DNA of 64,000 bases from Notolepis coatsorum. Taxonomy: Eukaryota; Chordata; Actinopteri; Aulopiformes; Paralepididae. Under the pieces are notes generated by a model. That model was not told where the DNA came from. It searched no databases and saw only the letters and a program-made list of their open reading frames with translations. The stretch lies in contig OZ020592.1 in the NCBI GenBank assembly GCA_963971535.1, positions 122,613,465 through 122,677,464 of the forward strand, read 5' to 3'. Numbering within the stretch: position 1 is the first letter of the stretch; every line of letters begins with the position of its first letter. This document shows positions 42,383 through 53,430 of this stretch, in pieces. Both the position numbers and the translations under genes were made by a program.

Positions 42383-44569
42383 CAGAAACAAACATAGTAT
42401 CAATGAGAGCATCAATAATACACCCGAGTGATGTCTAGTAAAAAAAAAAAAAAAAATGTGGGGCCCCCCCTCAGTGCTGGGCCCTTGGAATCATCCTAAG
42501 CTACCCCCCCCCCCAGCTACGCCCCTGCTCGTTTCAGTAGTAGCAGTAGCGTCTGGAACACGCACATTGCAACATGGCAAGGCTAGTGTGCCTATTTCGC
42601 GACCCAAAACAAATCCCTGCTGTTTTATTCCGCAATGGGTCTAATGCATATAACATGCTTTGCAATCCTCGCCATTCCTTTATGACCACGTCGTGTTTAA
42701 GACCGGAATTAACGTTACGTTAGCATAAGCTAACAACAAGCTAAAACCCTGTTCAGAGCGATAGAGAACAGCAGGGTGGGGACTGGGAAGGAGGGGGGGT
42801 GGGGGGCATTCTCCCTTGTGTGTGTGTGTGTTTGAAAAGATATGATGAAGTCAGACGAGTATATTATATTAATAGTAAATGTACTGAGGGTGGACAGATA
42901 ATGTTGATATTTAACAACATAAAAAATACAATACATAATAAATGTATGCATGATCATCATGCAACATAAAACAATTGCAGGAACGGTTTGGGAGAGGAAC
43001 GGGTTTTAGGTTGCGTGTTCCAAAAAAGATTTACTTAAAGTTTAAAGCTCAATATATCAAAACGTGGCACTTTATAGTGAACAGGAGGTCTATTTGTATT
43101 AAAAACAATAAATAGTTTTTCATTTAAATGTCTGGAAGAGCTTAAAAAAAAAGGATCAAATTATATTTTCGTTACCTTTTTTGAGTTGATCTAAATGTTA
43201 CTGATTGTGTTAAATTGGGCTTATGATATCATCTCATATCGATATGGCAGATATTGGCAAATATCGTATCGTTGTCCAAAGAATCGATATCGTATCGTGA
43301 TGAAACTGGTGATTCCCACCCCTAGTAGAGTCCATACACCCAACACCAAATCCCATAATTCCTTACACGTAACGTGTCTGGCTGTGTGACGTCAACTTGT
43401 CAGCATGAAAATGACAGCCAAACATGGCACTGCAACTAAATAACACAAATACAATAGGCACATTTGTGACTGTTACAAATATAACACGTTTTATACTTGT
43501 AATACAAGATTTTGGCCTGTGCTACAAAACTATCAATCTCTGTAGCACCAGTGCTATGTGCAAAAAAAGTAAACGTACAGCCATGGCCGCCTAGTTATAG
43601 TCACATTTAATTTTTTTTTCTTTTTTTTTGGGACAGGCAAGGGGTGGATTTTTTTTATTTATTTAATGAACCTGTACGTGCAATTTCCTGCAATATAGAG
43701 CCTTCAATCTTGACCAATAAAGCTGCTCTTTTCACTATAAAACTCAGTTTATATTGCAGTATGATAGCCAATTACTATAATAATAATATATTAATATATA
43801 TATATATATATATACTGTATATTGATTTTTCGCTCATTTATTTTTATTAAATCAATCTCCTTTCAAATAGGCCAAGTTTTTAATAAGAAAGAGAAAAAAT
43901 ATATATTTCCATTACCTGTAACTCTTGTGTCTCTTTCTCTCCTTCTCTGCCTCCTCCCTGAGTCTGCAATGCACAGTCATGACATCGATCTCCAAAAAAA
44001 AGTAAAAATAAAAAAAATAAATTACATTTTTTCTTTTTTTTTGAGGCCCCTCGTCACTAGAGGCCCACGGGCCACGGCCGTCGTTAATCCGGCCCTGCTC
44101 GTCTGCCATATAGATAGCGAACGTATTTTGCAAACGAAGTCATGTCATCCAGCTGACACCACATATCTAGATAATATGACAACGTTAGCTAGCGGCTAAC
44201 ACTAAAGCTAACGCCAACCAGGGGGAAACGTTGTTATTATTTATTATTATTATTATTAGAGGATTTACGGTATGACCAGATGGCATTTCGGGACGTGAAA
44301 CACTTTTATTGTATTGCGTGGTAGAAGTTCTACCACTCAATAGTAAAGACATGTCTAACATAATCTTTTATTTGAACAACTTACTGGAAAATCCTGCCAC
44401 CGATAAAAGACTGTCGCCTGTGACACACACGGCACTCAGCCTGTACTGGCTGCAGCAGCATGCGCGCTACTGACTGCTGGGGGAGGGGCCGTGGTATGCA
44501 GTGGATCAAACCATTCAAATGTGGAGGGCAGGGGGGGACAGAATCTTTGGAAACTTAAAAACTCGCTAT
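42381..44569. other. gene-free interior of the composite element; loose hAT-like ends
   Basis: Loose hAT-like right ends: 'cagctacgcccctg' at 42525-42538 (as at 54090-54104), 'gattcccacccctagta' at about 43311-43327 preceded by 'atcgatatcg' words, and 'gttaatccggccctg' at about 44082-44097. Partners were not found. An AT tract lies at 43790-43815. No ORF looks coding. Confidence 0.45.
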
Positions 44570-45366
44570 TAAGTTTCAAGTTTCTTTAATAGTTGTCATA
44601 CAGAAGTACAGAATACTTTCATACAAAATGCTTCTTACTGTTACGCTCCAGAGACTGTGCTAGACAAGATAGTATCAAATAACATAGTATAGCATGTAAT
44701 TTTAGAAGAAGAAAATGAGGTCACAGTGTTCGGTATAGACATATGTACAATGTTCTGAGTTACCATATAATATACAATACTATGCAGTGTACTAATGTAC
44801 AGTACTATATAGTGCAAAGCAGAAATGGGATGAGGTACAATTTAGGTACAATTTACAGTAAGGTGTACGAGTTGTAGTGCAATCCTTCATCAATAAATAT
44901 AAAGTGTGGGGAGTGGGTGCTACAGTGTGTTTGTTTAAAGTGGGTGTGTGCTATAAAGTGTGTGGAGTGGGTGCTACAGTGTGTTTGTTTAAAGTGAGTG
45001 TGTGCGTGTGGATGTGTGTGCTATGTGCGTTTGGTGGTTGTTGTTGTGTAGTGTTCATTCATTGTTCGTTTAGCAGCCTGATGGCCTGGGGATAGAAGCT
45101 TCTTCTGAGTCTTTCTGTGCTCGCCTTGAGACTCCGGTATCGCTTGCCTGACCGCAGCAGTTCAAAGAGGCAGTTGTTCGGGTGACTGGAGTCTTTAATG
45201 ATTCTCTTCGCCTTGCCCTTGCAACGCTTGTTGTAAATGTTCTGGAGGGTGGGGAGCCCCCCTCCAATTGTGCGTTCGGCTGAACGTGTCACTCTTTGTA
45301 GTCTGCTTCGGTCTTGTGCAGTGCTATTCCCAAACCAGGAGGTGATGTTGCCGGTCAAGATATTAA
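44570..45366 (-). mobile_element. Rex1-type LINE 3' end, 5' truncated
   Basis: The minus strand has a Rex1 C-terminus (45366-45059) and a GT/CA-rich 3' UTR. The tail region near 44570-44600 resembles the Rex1 at 18.5 kb in layout ('agtttctttaatagttgtca' vs 'gagttttaattgtca'). Confidence 0.8.
45059..45366 (-). pseudogene. Rex1 ORF C-terminus (about 100 codons)
   Basis: Reads NILTGNITSWFGNSTAQD, RLQRVTRSAERTIGGGLPTL and CKGKAKRIIKDSSHPNNCLF, then ERLRRSFYPQAIRLLNEQ. It aligns over its length with the end of the Rex1 protein at 19.0-19.3 kb (ILTGNITAWYGNSTAQD...HHPNNSLFQLLRSGRR). No catalytic motifs; 5' truncation. Confidence 0.85.
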
Positions 45367-45566
45367 GTGTCATTGCGTATTATTAATTTGATTGAAATGA
45401 CGTAGTTATGGTTCGATTTATATATTGGGGGGGGGGGGTATATCATATTTTTCATGTGATCAAAAAGTGGTGGAGCAAGAGCATACCTTTGCTCCCCCAA
45501 GTTCAATAGTGGGAGAGCAGATGCTCCGAATGCTCTTATGGCCAGGCGTCTATGCGTACAGCCCTG

Positions 45567-45614
45567 TGCAGTATACACAAGGTGCAGTACACACAAGGTG
45601 CATACACAAGGTAC
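45567..45614. repeat. right remainder of the split 16-bp minisatellite
   Basis: About three units (TGCAGTATACACAAGG, then shortened forms) directly after the composite element, in phase with the array that stopped at 40973. Confidence 0.9.
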
Positions 45615-46589
45615 CCTAACTGGCATACGTGATACGTTGCAGGTTTTTTAAGTGTTTGTAGCCCCATTCCGGTAGGAAATAAATACAAACTCAAGATAGA
45701 AATCACCCTGAATGTTATGTGTTGGCAGAAAAAAAAGCCTGTTAAAAGAAGAAAAAAAACAGTAATAAAAAATGTAGTACACCTATATAACTGTCATCCT
45801 GTTCCCATTGGGAGAGGTTTGGATTAAGGCTGGTAAAAGGCATCTGTTGGGATGGTTTTGTGGTGAGTGGAAGTTGTATAATCACATCGATACTCATCCT
45901 TCATCCTCGTTATAGCCTGCTTCCCCTTTACAGTCTGGGTACGATGCCTTCCCTGAGTCTGGGGGATTCTCTGGTCTCTTCTGTGAGGCACAGTGCAGAA
46001 CACAGGAGTTTATAAAACTACTAGCCTTTTGACTGTCTTTTACTATCATGCACTTTGCTACTAAGTAATGTAATACGACTTGTAAATGTGTTAATTATTG
46101 TTAGATTGTCCGACAGTATGTATTCCGACACGGAGGGAGACGCGCAGATATTACAGCTCATTTCCATTCCGAGACAACGAACCCTGTTGGCTACTGTCTC
46201 CAGTCAGTGCTATGATTTCATAGATGGTTGGGTTAGTGTTGCATAGAGTCACTGAGCATCCTGATGGCCTGGGGATAGAAGTGGGATCACAAGTCATCAG
46301 ACTAACAGAGGCAGGGCTGCTCTCAGACTGAAGGTGTCAGGGGGGGGGGGGGGGGTTACATTGCTTTCTGGGTAAAATAGTCATTATGCATAGCAGGAGA
46401 AATGGCTACGGTTTCTTTGAAGCCCCGTAGCTCAGGAATCAGTAGTGTGTTATCAGCATGATTCATAAGACATAGATTGAAAAGTATCCGCCCGATTTGT
46501 ACAAATGATGGCTTATTTTGAAGGTATAAACCTGTACTTTCATATCATGTAATAAATAATAATAATAATAATTGAAGACCCTTCTAAAG
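45615..46589. other. no gene; G-run and a small LINE scrap
   Basis: 'catcctgatggcctggggat' at about 46258-46280 matches the complement of the Rex1 C-terminus at 45075-45098. A G-run lies at about 46339-46355. Nothing else is recognised. Confidence 0.5.
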
Positions 46590-46792
46590 GAGCCAGAGTC
46601 TGTGCCTGGTCACATATGTCTCTACTACTATGCACTCAACACTGCAGCACTCAAGTTTCACTTTCAACACTTTGATGAACATTGTTACTCAGCTGATAGA
46701 GTTTGTACCCTTCCTGCTGTCTTGTCGTACATAACTTGTAAGTCGCTTTGGATAAAAACGTTCAGCTAAAAGACTTAATGTAAATGTAAAAA
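46590..46792 (+). mobile_element. L2-type LINE 3' UTR (plus)
   Basis: Same 3' UTR as the minus-strand L2 at 4.4-6.8 kb: 'gatgaacattgttactcagc', 'tgctgtcttgtcgtaca' and 'aagtcgctttggataaaa', then a TAAATG-like tail. No coding part remains. Confidence 0.8.
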
Positions 46793-46834
46793 TATATACA
46801 GATTAAATGTGATCGCCTATATTTATGTCTTTTT

Positions 46835-46937
46835 ACTATTACCCTGCCCATACCTGTACCTCCCCTACCCCCCTCCCCATGCTGCTATGACACCCACATT
46901 TCCCCAAGGGGATCAATAAAGGAGCCTCTTATCTTAA
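46835..46937 (+). mobile_element. LINE 3' end (plus), progenitor form of the 39-kb minisatellite
   Basis: Contains 'attaccctgcccatacctgt' and 'acctcccctacccccctccc' once, then 'ccccaaggggatcaataaag' and a TTATC-type tail. The inverse of the first part is tandemly repeated at 39184-39450. Confidence 0.75.
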
Positions 46938-47508
46938 CCTGTTCCATCTGGTCATAAATCAATATTTTTCAGAGTGTTGTATAAAAGTAGCGATTTTAAT
47001 TTCAAATGTATTCAAGTATTAACATCAACATGTCACAACAGCATGTAGAATGTATATTATCATCAATACGTTGAATCAATTGGTGAATTGTATCCGCGAG
47101 GGTGACCATTTTGGATATTTTGAAACATGGGAATTGTAGTCTTTTTGCGGCCATTTTGTAGCAGAGTTCCACAGATATGGTTCTGCATTGAACGTTTTTA
47201 AAACTACACTTCCTGCAAGATTATATGGGGTTCAAGGTTCAGAGTTCTGTATGAATTATTTCAATAACTGTTAATATTTGGGATAATAAGCCACAAAAGG
47301 TAACGTTTTTGACAAATATTGAAAGGCTTTCAAGTTTCTCTTCCCTATTGTTAACATTTAGGAACAATTAGATCTGAAATTAGTTTCAAAACGGTTGCAC
47401 TGTGGGGAAAATAAAAAAGTACAGTAGATTACAGTAGATTTCATTATCTGTTCTTATGCACGCCTGGTGATACTAAATCCAAATTGAACTCGGGCATTTG
47501 AAAGATAA

Positions 47509-47553
<45 letters not shown>

Positions 47554-47584
47554 GTGCAAATTGGCTATAATAATGTAATTTATA
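46938..47584. other. no recognised gene; AT microsatellite
   Basis: An (AT)n tract lies at about 47515-47550. The rest is AT-rich unique-looking sequence with no supported feature. Confidence 0.5.
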
Positions 47585-50275
47585 AGCCTCCTATTCTATA
47601 TTCTATAATAATATTTCAAATTGCATTGGTCCGGATGGGAGAATTCAGTACTGTATCTACAGAACTTTATTAATTTCCTTCGATTTTTTTGTGCACATGA
47701 TCTCAAGAAGGTACTGAACGAGATCAGTGGCAGTTTTTCATGTCTGGTCATTATTAGCATGGTGTTATTCACTGTCAAAGATGCAAAGAAAAATCATAAT
47801 TCATATTCTCCTTTGTTTCATCACAATTTAAGCAAGCCTAGTAATAGACACAATATCTCTGACCAGGGCCGCCTGGGAGAAATGCGAGGCCCTGTGCTAG
47901 ATTTAAACGCGAGCCCCCCCCCCCCCCCCCCCCCACCCCCCTAAAAGGTAAAGAAAAAAATACAGTCAACATATTCTTAAATAATAGCGCTGCCCGAGGC
48001 TGGGCATGATACAGTCAACATATAGCAAGAGAGAGAGCGAGAGAGAGCTCCCGTTCTACAGTCAATATACAGTGTTATCGCTGCACAGACCCGGCAATGC
48101 CCCTGACCCTCCACCAGAGCAAGGCCAGAGAGAGAGAGATAGAGAGAGAGCATGTCTGTTTGTGTGTGTGTTAGAGAGAGAGCATGTATATGTGTGTTAG
48201 AAAGAGAGAGAAATATATAGAGAGAGAGCATGTCATTTTGTGTGTTAGAGAGAGATATAGAGCATGTCTGTGTGTTAGAAAGAGAGAGAGAGAGAGAGAG
48301 CATGTGTGTTTGTGTGTTAGAGAGAGAGAGCATGTCTGTGTGTATGTGTGTTAGAGAGAGAGCATGTATGAGAGAGATAAGCAAAGATGAGCCCCTAAAG
48401 GATATTCAACTTTTAATGGAAGAACAAAACAGAATGAAAAGATAACTTCACAAAGGCAACATGAATATACATAGATCCAAAAGGACAAAGATCAACACTT
48501 AAATCCAAAGAGAAGAGGGTCTATACCAGAGAAAACAAAGTAGCAAGGAGCCAATGGCCGACATCAGCTAAACTGCAAATAGAGTAGCCAGGTACTGACA
48601 CCAGGCCACACACAGCTTTGGCCAACACTACCCAAGCTACACAAACGACCAAGACAATTCACACACAGCACATGTCGTATCTCCAAATGTTGTGAAGTAA
48701 CATATGTTTTGCCTGGAAAAAAACATTGTTATTAACAAAACATTCAGGAGGGGAAGGAAGGAAGAGTGGGGTAATGTCCAATGGACATCTTACCTGCACC
48801 AAGGAACGCAGGGCGAAAGGCCGCAACACAGGTCTCCACGTTGACGAAAGGCCTCTCGCTGGCGGGACAAAAAGAAGCTATGGCCGGAGCCTTGTCATGG
48901 TGCAGGCCCGACTACATCTTCTGTCAAAGATGATGTCGTAGTCAGAGTGCCAGGGCCTGCTATTCTCACTGCTAATGTCAATGCTCGTAGCACAAGCTAA
49001 CAGCTAACTCTAGGCTAACTGATAGCATCAAGCTAACGTTCCCAGCCGAGCGAAAACGAGCAGCTAACGTCGTAGCTAAACAGCTAACTGGCTAACAGTT
49101 AGCTCAACCCGGCTATCGCTAACCACTAGCTAACGCAGAAGCAAGCTATGCGGCTACCACTGAAAAACTGTACAACGTGAGAAAAGCAATACAGGCCAAC
49201 ACTTCAGACAGCCGCTGTGTTTTCCTCTTCTCATCCGAAGAGGGAAGGGAAAAAGAAGGCAATACACGTCCCACTACAGAGTGGTGTTTACCATAGCGGT
49301 GCCGGCAACAAGTCCCTCGCGGACTATAGCCGACTTGAGCATGGAGATATTCTCATAATGAAACACCAAGCTCACCTCCCTCGCACCAGGTGCTGACACC
49401 AGGCCACACACCGTTAGCTACTACAACAGCTAGCCGGCCCGTTTGGCTCCCGAGAGAGAGAGAGAGATATATCCACGGCGGGAATAGAATAGAGTGCATT
49501 AAAAACTCACCAAACGTCCAAGAGGATGGAGACAACCGCGTGGAGTTGACGAAGTTCATCTGCCGAATGACCGTCCTCTTCATCTTGGCATAACAATGCT
49601 GCACGCGCTCTCTCTAGGTTAGCTAACGCTAGTTAGCCTTTAGCTAAGCTAGCTACTAGCCGACATCATCATGGCTATCCCGACTGAACCACACGTTAGC
49701 ACTCAATATTATAACGTAGCTAAAGCTAACTAGCTGTCCCTGCCTTTAGCCGGGATGGCTAGCCTGACTGAACTGTCTAACATGCAACAACTTTCATCTT
49801 CAGTCAATCTGCCGAATGACCGTCCTCTTCGTTTTGGCTGGCATAACTAAGCATAACCTCCAAAGCTGCACGCACGAAATAGTCAAATGCAGCTGACGCA
49901 CGCCGACGTACACATGATGTAACCCCTCCCTTCTTGAAACCCAGAGCTCCAATAGAGAATAGTGCAGAGCCGCAGAGCCAGGAACATTCTACAAAGTGTC
50001 TAATGTGAAATATATAAGCAAAACTAGATTTTAGGTCTGTGATGAAAAAGGGCCTCGCGGGAAAGGGGAGCCTCGCAAAAAAATTAAAAAAATTATTAAA
50101 AAAATAATAAATACATTTTTTTTTTTTTTTTTTTTGCGAGGCCCCCCTTCCCGCGAGGCCCTGTGCGACCGCACTGCTCGCACACCCCCTGAGGCGGCCC
50201 TGTCTCTGACACTGTGAATACATTCCCTGAGGTCCGTAGATGTCCCTAGATACCAATAATATGCAAATGGTTAAA
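47585..50275. mobile_element. relative of the nested hAT interior (29.3-29.8 kb), split by another hAT
   Basis: 47585-47855 matches 29350-29580 ('caaattgcat', 'cagtactgtatctaca', 'gcatggtgttattcac'), and 50203-50275 matches 29735-29815 ('aatacattccctgag', 'agatgtccctaga'). Between them lies a 2339-bp hAT-like insertion. The outer termini of this older element were not found. Confidence 0.7.
47864..50202. mobile_element. hAT-like element (CAGGGCCGCCT ends), 8-bp duplication TCTCTGAC
   Basis: Left CAGGGCCGCCTGGGAG. The right end inverted reads CAGGGCCGCCTCAGGGG. Perfect 8-bp direct repeat TCTCTGAC (47856-47863 and 50203-50210). The interior has GA-rich tracts (48030-48370), repeated 'gctaac' words, and two partial duplicates containing 'tgccgaatgaccgtcctctt' (49560, 49809). 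On the minus strand these duplicates start with ATG and encode KRTVIRQ, perhaps a relic of a transposase N-terminus. No full transposase. Confidence 0.88.
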
Positions 50276-50689
50276 GTGCTTTGTATAAATATAAATGCAG
50301 TCCGTTTACCATTCAGGGTGTGAGGCTGCTTCCCTGCCGTCGCTCACTCTGATGCAAATGTTCACTTTCCAGAAATAGTGAGACGTCTCTGAGGCCTAAA
50401 CAGTGAGCGTTACACTTGGTATTGAATGCTTGCATCTCTTAACTCTCAGCCTACACAGCCTCATCAGAGCGGGCCGTTCAGCGGAGACGTATAGGGCAAT
50501 TATTCGGGGGAAACCGAGTGTGACCACCAGGTGGCGCTACTTCATAAGCAATAAAACACTATTTTCGGGGTAATTGTGTCGTAAATAAACAAACGTAATG
50601 TCAAACTATATTTGGTTTGGTTACTTTATTGTCCTCTTTTAACTTAACCACATTTGCATTGTGCAAAAATGGAGCTAGTTTTGCATAAC
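50276..50689. other. unassigned sequence with a CTCF-like motif
   Basis: No ORF or family recognised; it contains the motif at 50524-50537. Confidence 0.5.
50524..50537 (+). promoter_or_regulatory. CTCF-consensus motif
   Basis: Reads CCACCAGGTGGCGC, matching CCASYAGRKGGCRS at all positions, followed by TAC. One of three full matches that I noticed by eye in the window. Function unproven. Confidence 0.5.
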
Positions 50690-51055
50690 ACCTGACCAAA
50701 GTAATTAGCGATTTATTATACTTTATACTTATAGCACATGCTGGTCTGGTCTTTTTTGAAAGGAAACATTCTTTCTTCCACAACAAAGAAGAATCACTCT
50801 GAGTGCTAATGAAATAGAGTTACAGAGGTTTGAACACACTGAAGTAAAGGTTTTGTGTACTCACATTTCTGTTTACTTGTTGCCAGATGCCTGTTTTTGA
50901 CTTCCAGCTGAGAGGTAGGAGCTGGAAAACATAACGTTTCCATAGCCTGAAGTCTTATCTGCAGTACAGGTCAAAAGTTGATAACAATCCCACGGAAAAA
51001 GATTTTTGTAATGTGTGTACCGGCGTTAATTCGGCATGATTATCCAAAATGTCTA
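50690..51055. repeat. dispersed repeat, copy 2 (copy 1 at 27990-28345)
   Basis: Shares 'gagtgctaatgaaatagagt' and 'agctgagaggtaggagctgg' with copy 1, same orientation, with several small indels. Confidence 0.75.
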
Positions 51056-51329
51056 CCAAACCGCACCCCCCATTCATTACCACGACACCACAGGAGTCAT
51101 CCCCCTCAATTAATTTTGTAATGCACTCGCCGTGTGAATGATTTATACACTTGTCTTTGTGGGGAATATTCCCAACCGCGTGGATCATCATTACACAAGA
51201 GTAGAACGCCTTCTGTGTCCTTTGAATCTACTGGATTTTCCTGGAGTTTTCTCTCCCGGGAGGTAATCGGTCCAGATTGAATGACGTAGGGCTGGGCGAT
51301 ATAACGATAAATATCGCGATATATTTTAA

Positions 51330-52281
51330 CACTTTGACTGCCAGGGGGCGTCTTTAGACGTCTTTGCTGGCCATGCTAAAGTTGCCGGGGGACGCTGTAC
51401 GTCGTCTTTATATCAATATTTCAAAAATCTGCGATCGGATTCATAATGTCCCTCCGCTGGCCTGAGACACAAGTGTGATCTCCTCTCAATCCTCTAGCGG
51501 TTCAAGACCGCCATCTGGTGGCCGATCGGCAGATCGAAACCGGATGTCAACCTTTAACCCGGTAGGACTCACTCCATATGGGGTCCGGGCACTCGCTAAT
51601 GTTAGAGAGACTCCGTCTTCACACAGTGAACATCGATCGCTGCAAATAACTCGAAAAAACAACATGATTTGGACGTATATATTATTATACAACCTGGAAA
51701 TGGACCGACTATTTCAACATCCCATAATGGAAAACTGTCTACCCCACGCTGATCGCCCAACGGCCCGCGGAGACTGGGGTGAGTTTTAGCGTGTAATATT
51801 ACCGTGTTCGACACTAACTGCTATGATGAACATTTGACCCACATTAGATGATTGGTATAACGCTGCCCACGGAATTATAAACGCCCCCTCGCCCATCCGG
51901 TCAACATCAGATGACGTGTAGTAACTTCTAGAAGTACGTCTAGTTGGAATTTTTTATATCGCGCTGATTGCCATCAAACTGTATTTCATCATCAATATAA
52001 TGCATTTGGGGCTATATATCACGTTCTGGAGAAAGCTGCAGAAAGAGATGAAAACATACTTATACATTAGACCATACTTTACTATGAATATGTGAATGAA
52101 AAAGTTTAACGTTGCTACACAATGAACAATACATATAGGACTTTGAATGGGCCCTAATAAGGGCAATGTAGCAATAGAATTTAAAAAGTTATAGCCCTGC
52201 AAAGAAGGGGACTTTCTCCATAGACAAATAGCGCTGGCAATCTATGGTATATCATTAATTTAACCTTAGGCAACCAAAGTG
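51330..52281. mobile_element. TTAA-flanked element family 2, copy 2
   Basis: TTAA at 51326-51329 and 52282-52285. Termini CACTTTGACTGCC and, inverted, CACTTTGGTTGCC. Length 952, nested in the hAT. See copy 1 (41069-42020) for the mosaic similarity. Confidence 0.87.
51508..51521 (-). promoter_or_regulatory. CTCF-consensus motif inside TTAA element copy 2
   Basis: The minus strand reads CCACCAGATGGCGG, still a full consensus match, embedded in 'cgccatctggtggccgatcg', which both copies keep although the surrounding bases differ. Confidence 0.5.
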
Positions 52282-53010
52282 TTAATAATCGATATCGAAT
52301 ATCAAAATTAAATAAAAAAAACTTTTTTTTTTTTTTTTTTTTTTACCTGCAACAGGGCAGTTTTAAAACCAGAGACAGTGGACAGACTTGTCTCTCTTGC
52401 CTGCAACTTAAAGTAATGGCTTTGCTTGTCCAAATGACAATACTGACCAAATTCAGATTTCTTTTTCTCTTGTCCATTTATTTTGTTTGCTTTCTAATTT
52501 AAAATACATTTTGAAACCGTCTGTACACAGTAGGCTATGTGTGCTAGCAGAACTAGACTCCAGTCACGAGTCACAGTGCACATGTGCGTTGGTTTGTCCA
52601 CCAAAAAAGCGCCAAAAAATCGAAAATAAACTAGCAGAGCCAGAACTGTTCAACTCCTCTGGAGCCACAGCCAGCAGAGAAGCCGGTTTACTTTAGCTTT
52701 TAAACCAGCTGCAGCCTGAGAACTGGAGTGTGAGGGGATGTAACACTAAAGATGGCGGCAATGACAAAGAATTGCTGCAAAATAAACATACATCTGTTGT
52801 TAAAAAAAATAAAAAATAATTATACTTATAACAATTCGATAATTATCGATATCGAGAAATAAAATAAAATTATCATATCGTTATCGCGATATGATTTTTT
52901 TCCATATCGCCCAGCCCTAGAATGACGCACGGCATCTGCTTCAACGGCTGATCGCTGTGATGAATTGATCCTAATGGATGTTAATTAACCAGTGTGATCA
53001 TAGGCGGCGG

Positions 53011-53329
53011 GTGTGTAAGGCACGGGCAGGCTATGCTTTCCCAGACCAGTCGACACATTATTTTTATTAAAAAAAATAAAAATAAAAATTTGTAACATTT
53101 ATTTGACCAGTTTAATGTACAAGTTTAATGTTTAAGTTTAATGTACATTAAACTTGAAAACAAGAGATCTAATGTACATTAAACTTGAAAACAAGTTTTC
53201 ATTCAGTCTGTCTCGTCTCTCCCTCCATCCCAACAGGGGGGTAGAGTGACTATACTGTGTATATGTAGGTGTGACATTGGAATGCGGCGCAACCCCCACA
53301 AACACACACAATTGAAATGCTAATTTTGG
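53011..53329. other. gene-free; perfect 22-bp palindrome
   Basis: A 22-base perfect palindrome centred on TGTACA lies at 53134-53155, and its right half with 'cttgaaaacaag' is repeated at about 53172-53196. No gene. Confidence 0.6.
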
Positions 53330-53430
53330 CGCATCCCTCTGGTCTGCAACCCCTTAACAATTGTATGTATTGAGCTGTACTGTACCCATTCTGCAATCTG
53401 TTAAATAAAGTTTTCATTCATTCATTCATC
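53330..53430 (+). mobile_element. LINE family A 3' end (plus)
   Basis: 'ctggtctgcaaccccttaac', 'gagctgtactgtacccattc' and 'ctgttaaataaagttttcat', then an ATTC tail (53417-53430). Very short 5'-truncated copy. Confidence 0.75.

Larger units (their letters stand above)
40974..45566. mobile_element. 4.6-kb composite transposon-like insertion in the 16-bp array
   Basis: Left end CAGGGCTGTACGCTAAGC. The right end inverted reads CAGGGCTGTACGCATAGACG. Both outer flanks are the 16-bp minisatellite, and the flanks share TGCAG (40969-40973 and 45567-45571), a 5-bp duplication reported for some hAT-like groups. The interior holds a TTAA element, CA tracts, hAT-like ends and a Rex1 fragment. No transposase was found. 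The superfamily call is tentative. Confidence 0.65.
51287..52919. mobile_element. hAT-like element (TAGGGCTGGGCGATAT ends), 8-bp duplication GAATGACG
   Basis: Both ends read TAGGGCTGGGCGATAT in inverse orientation. Perfect target duplication GAATGACG (51279-51286 and 52920-52927). Its original length is about 677 bp; the rest is a TTAA element inserted near the left end. The empty site is at 56185-56192. Related elements: 28428-30358 and 33585-33795. Confidence 0.93.
51140..53010. repeat. duplicated locus, copy with hAT insertion
   Basis: 51140-51286 plus 52920-53010 matches 56055-56265 ('ggggaatattcccaac', 'gtagaacgccttctgtgt', 'gggaggtaatcggtccagat', 'gatgaattgatcctaatgg'). The hAT at 51287-52919 is the only large difference. 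Confidence 0.9.

Noticed and set aside
47977-48384. Leucine/serine-rich frame over GA tracts
   Set aside because: Simple-sequence artefact inside a hAT-like element.
41693-52202. 82-codon frame present in both TTAA family 2 copies (41693-41941 and 51954-52202)
   Set aside because: Conservation reflects the near identity of the DNA in that part; short, hydrophobic, no motif, and no start context or splice structure to support a gene.
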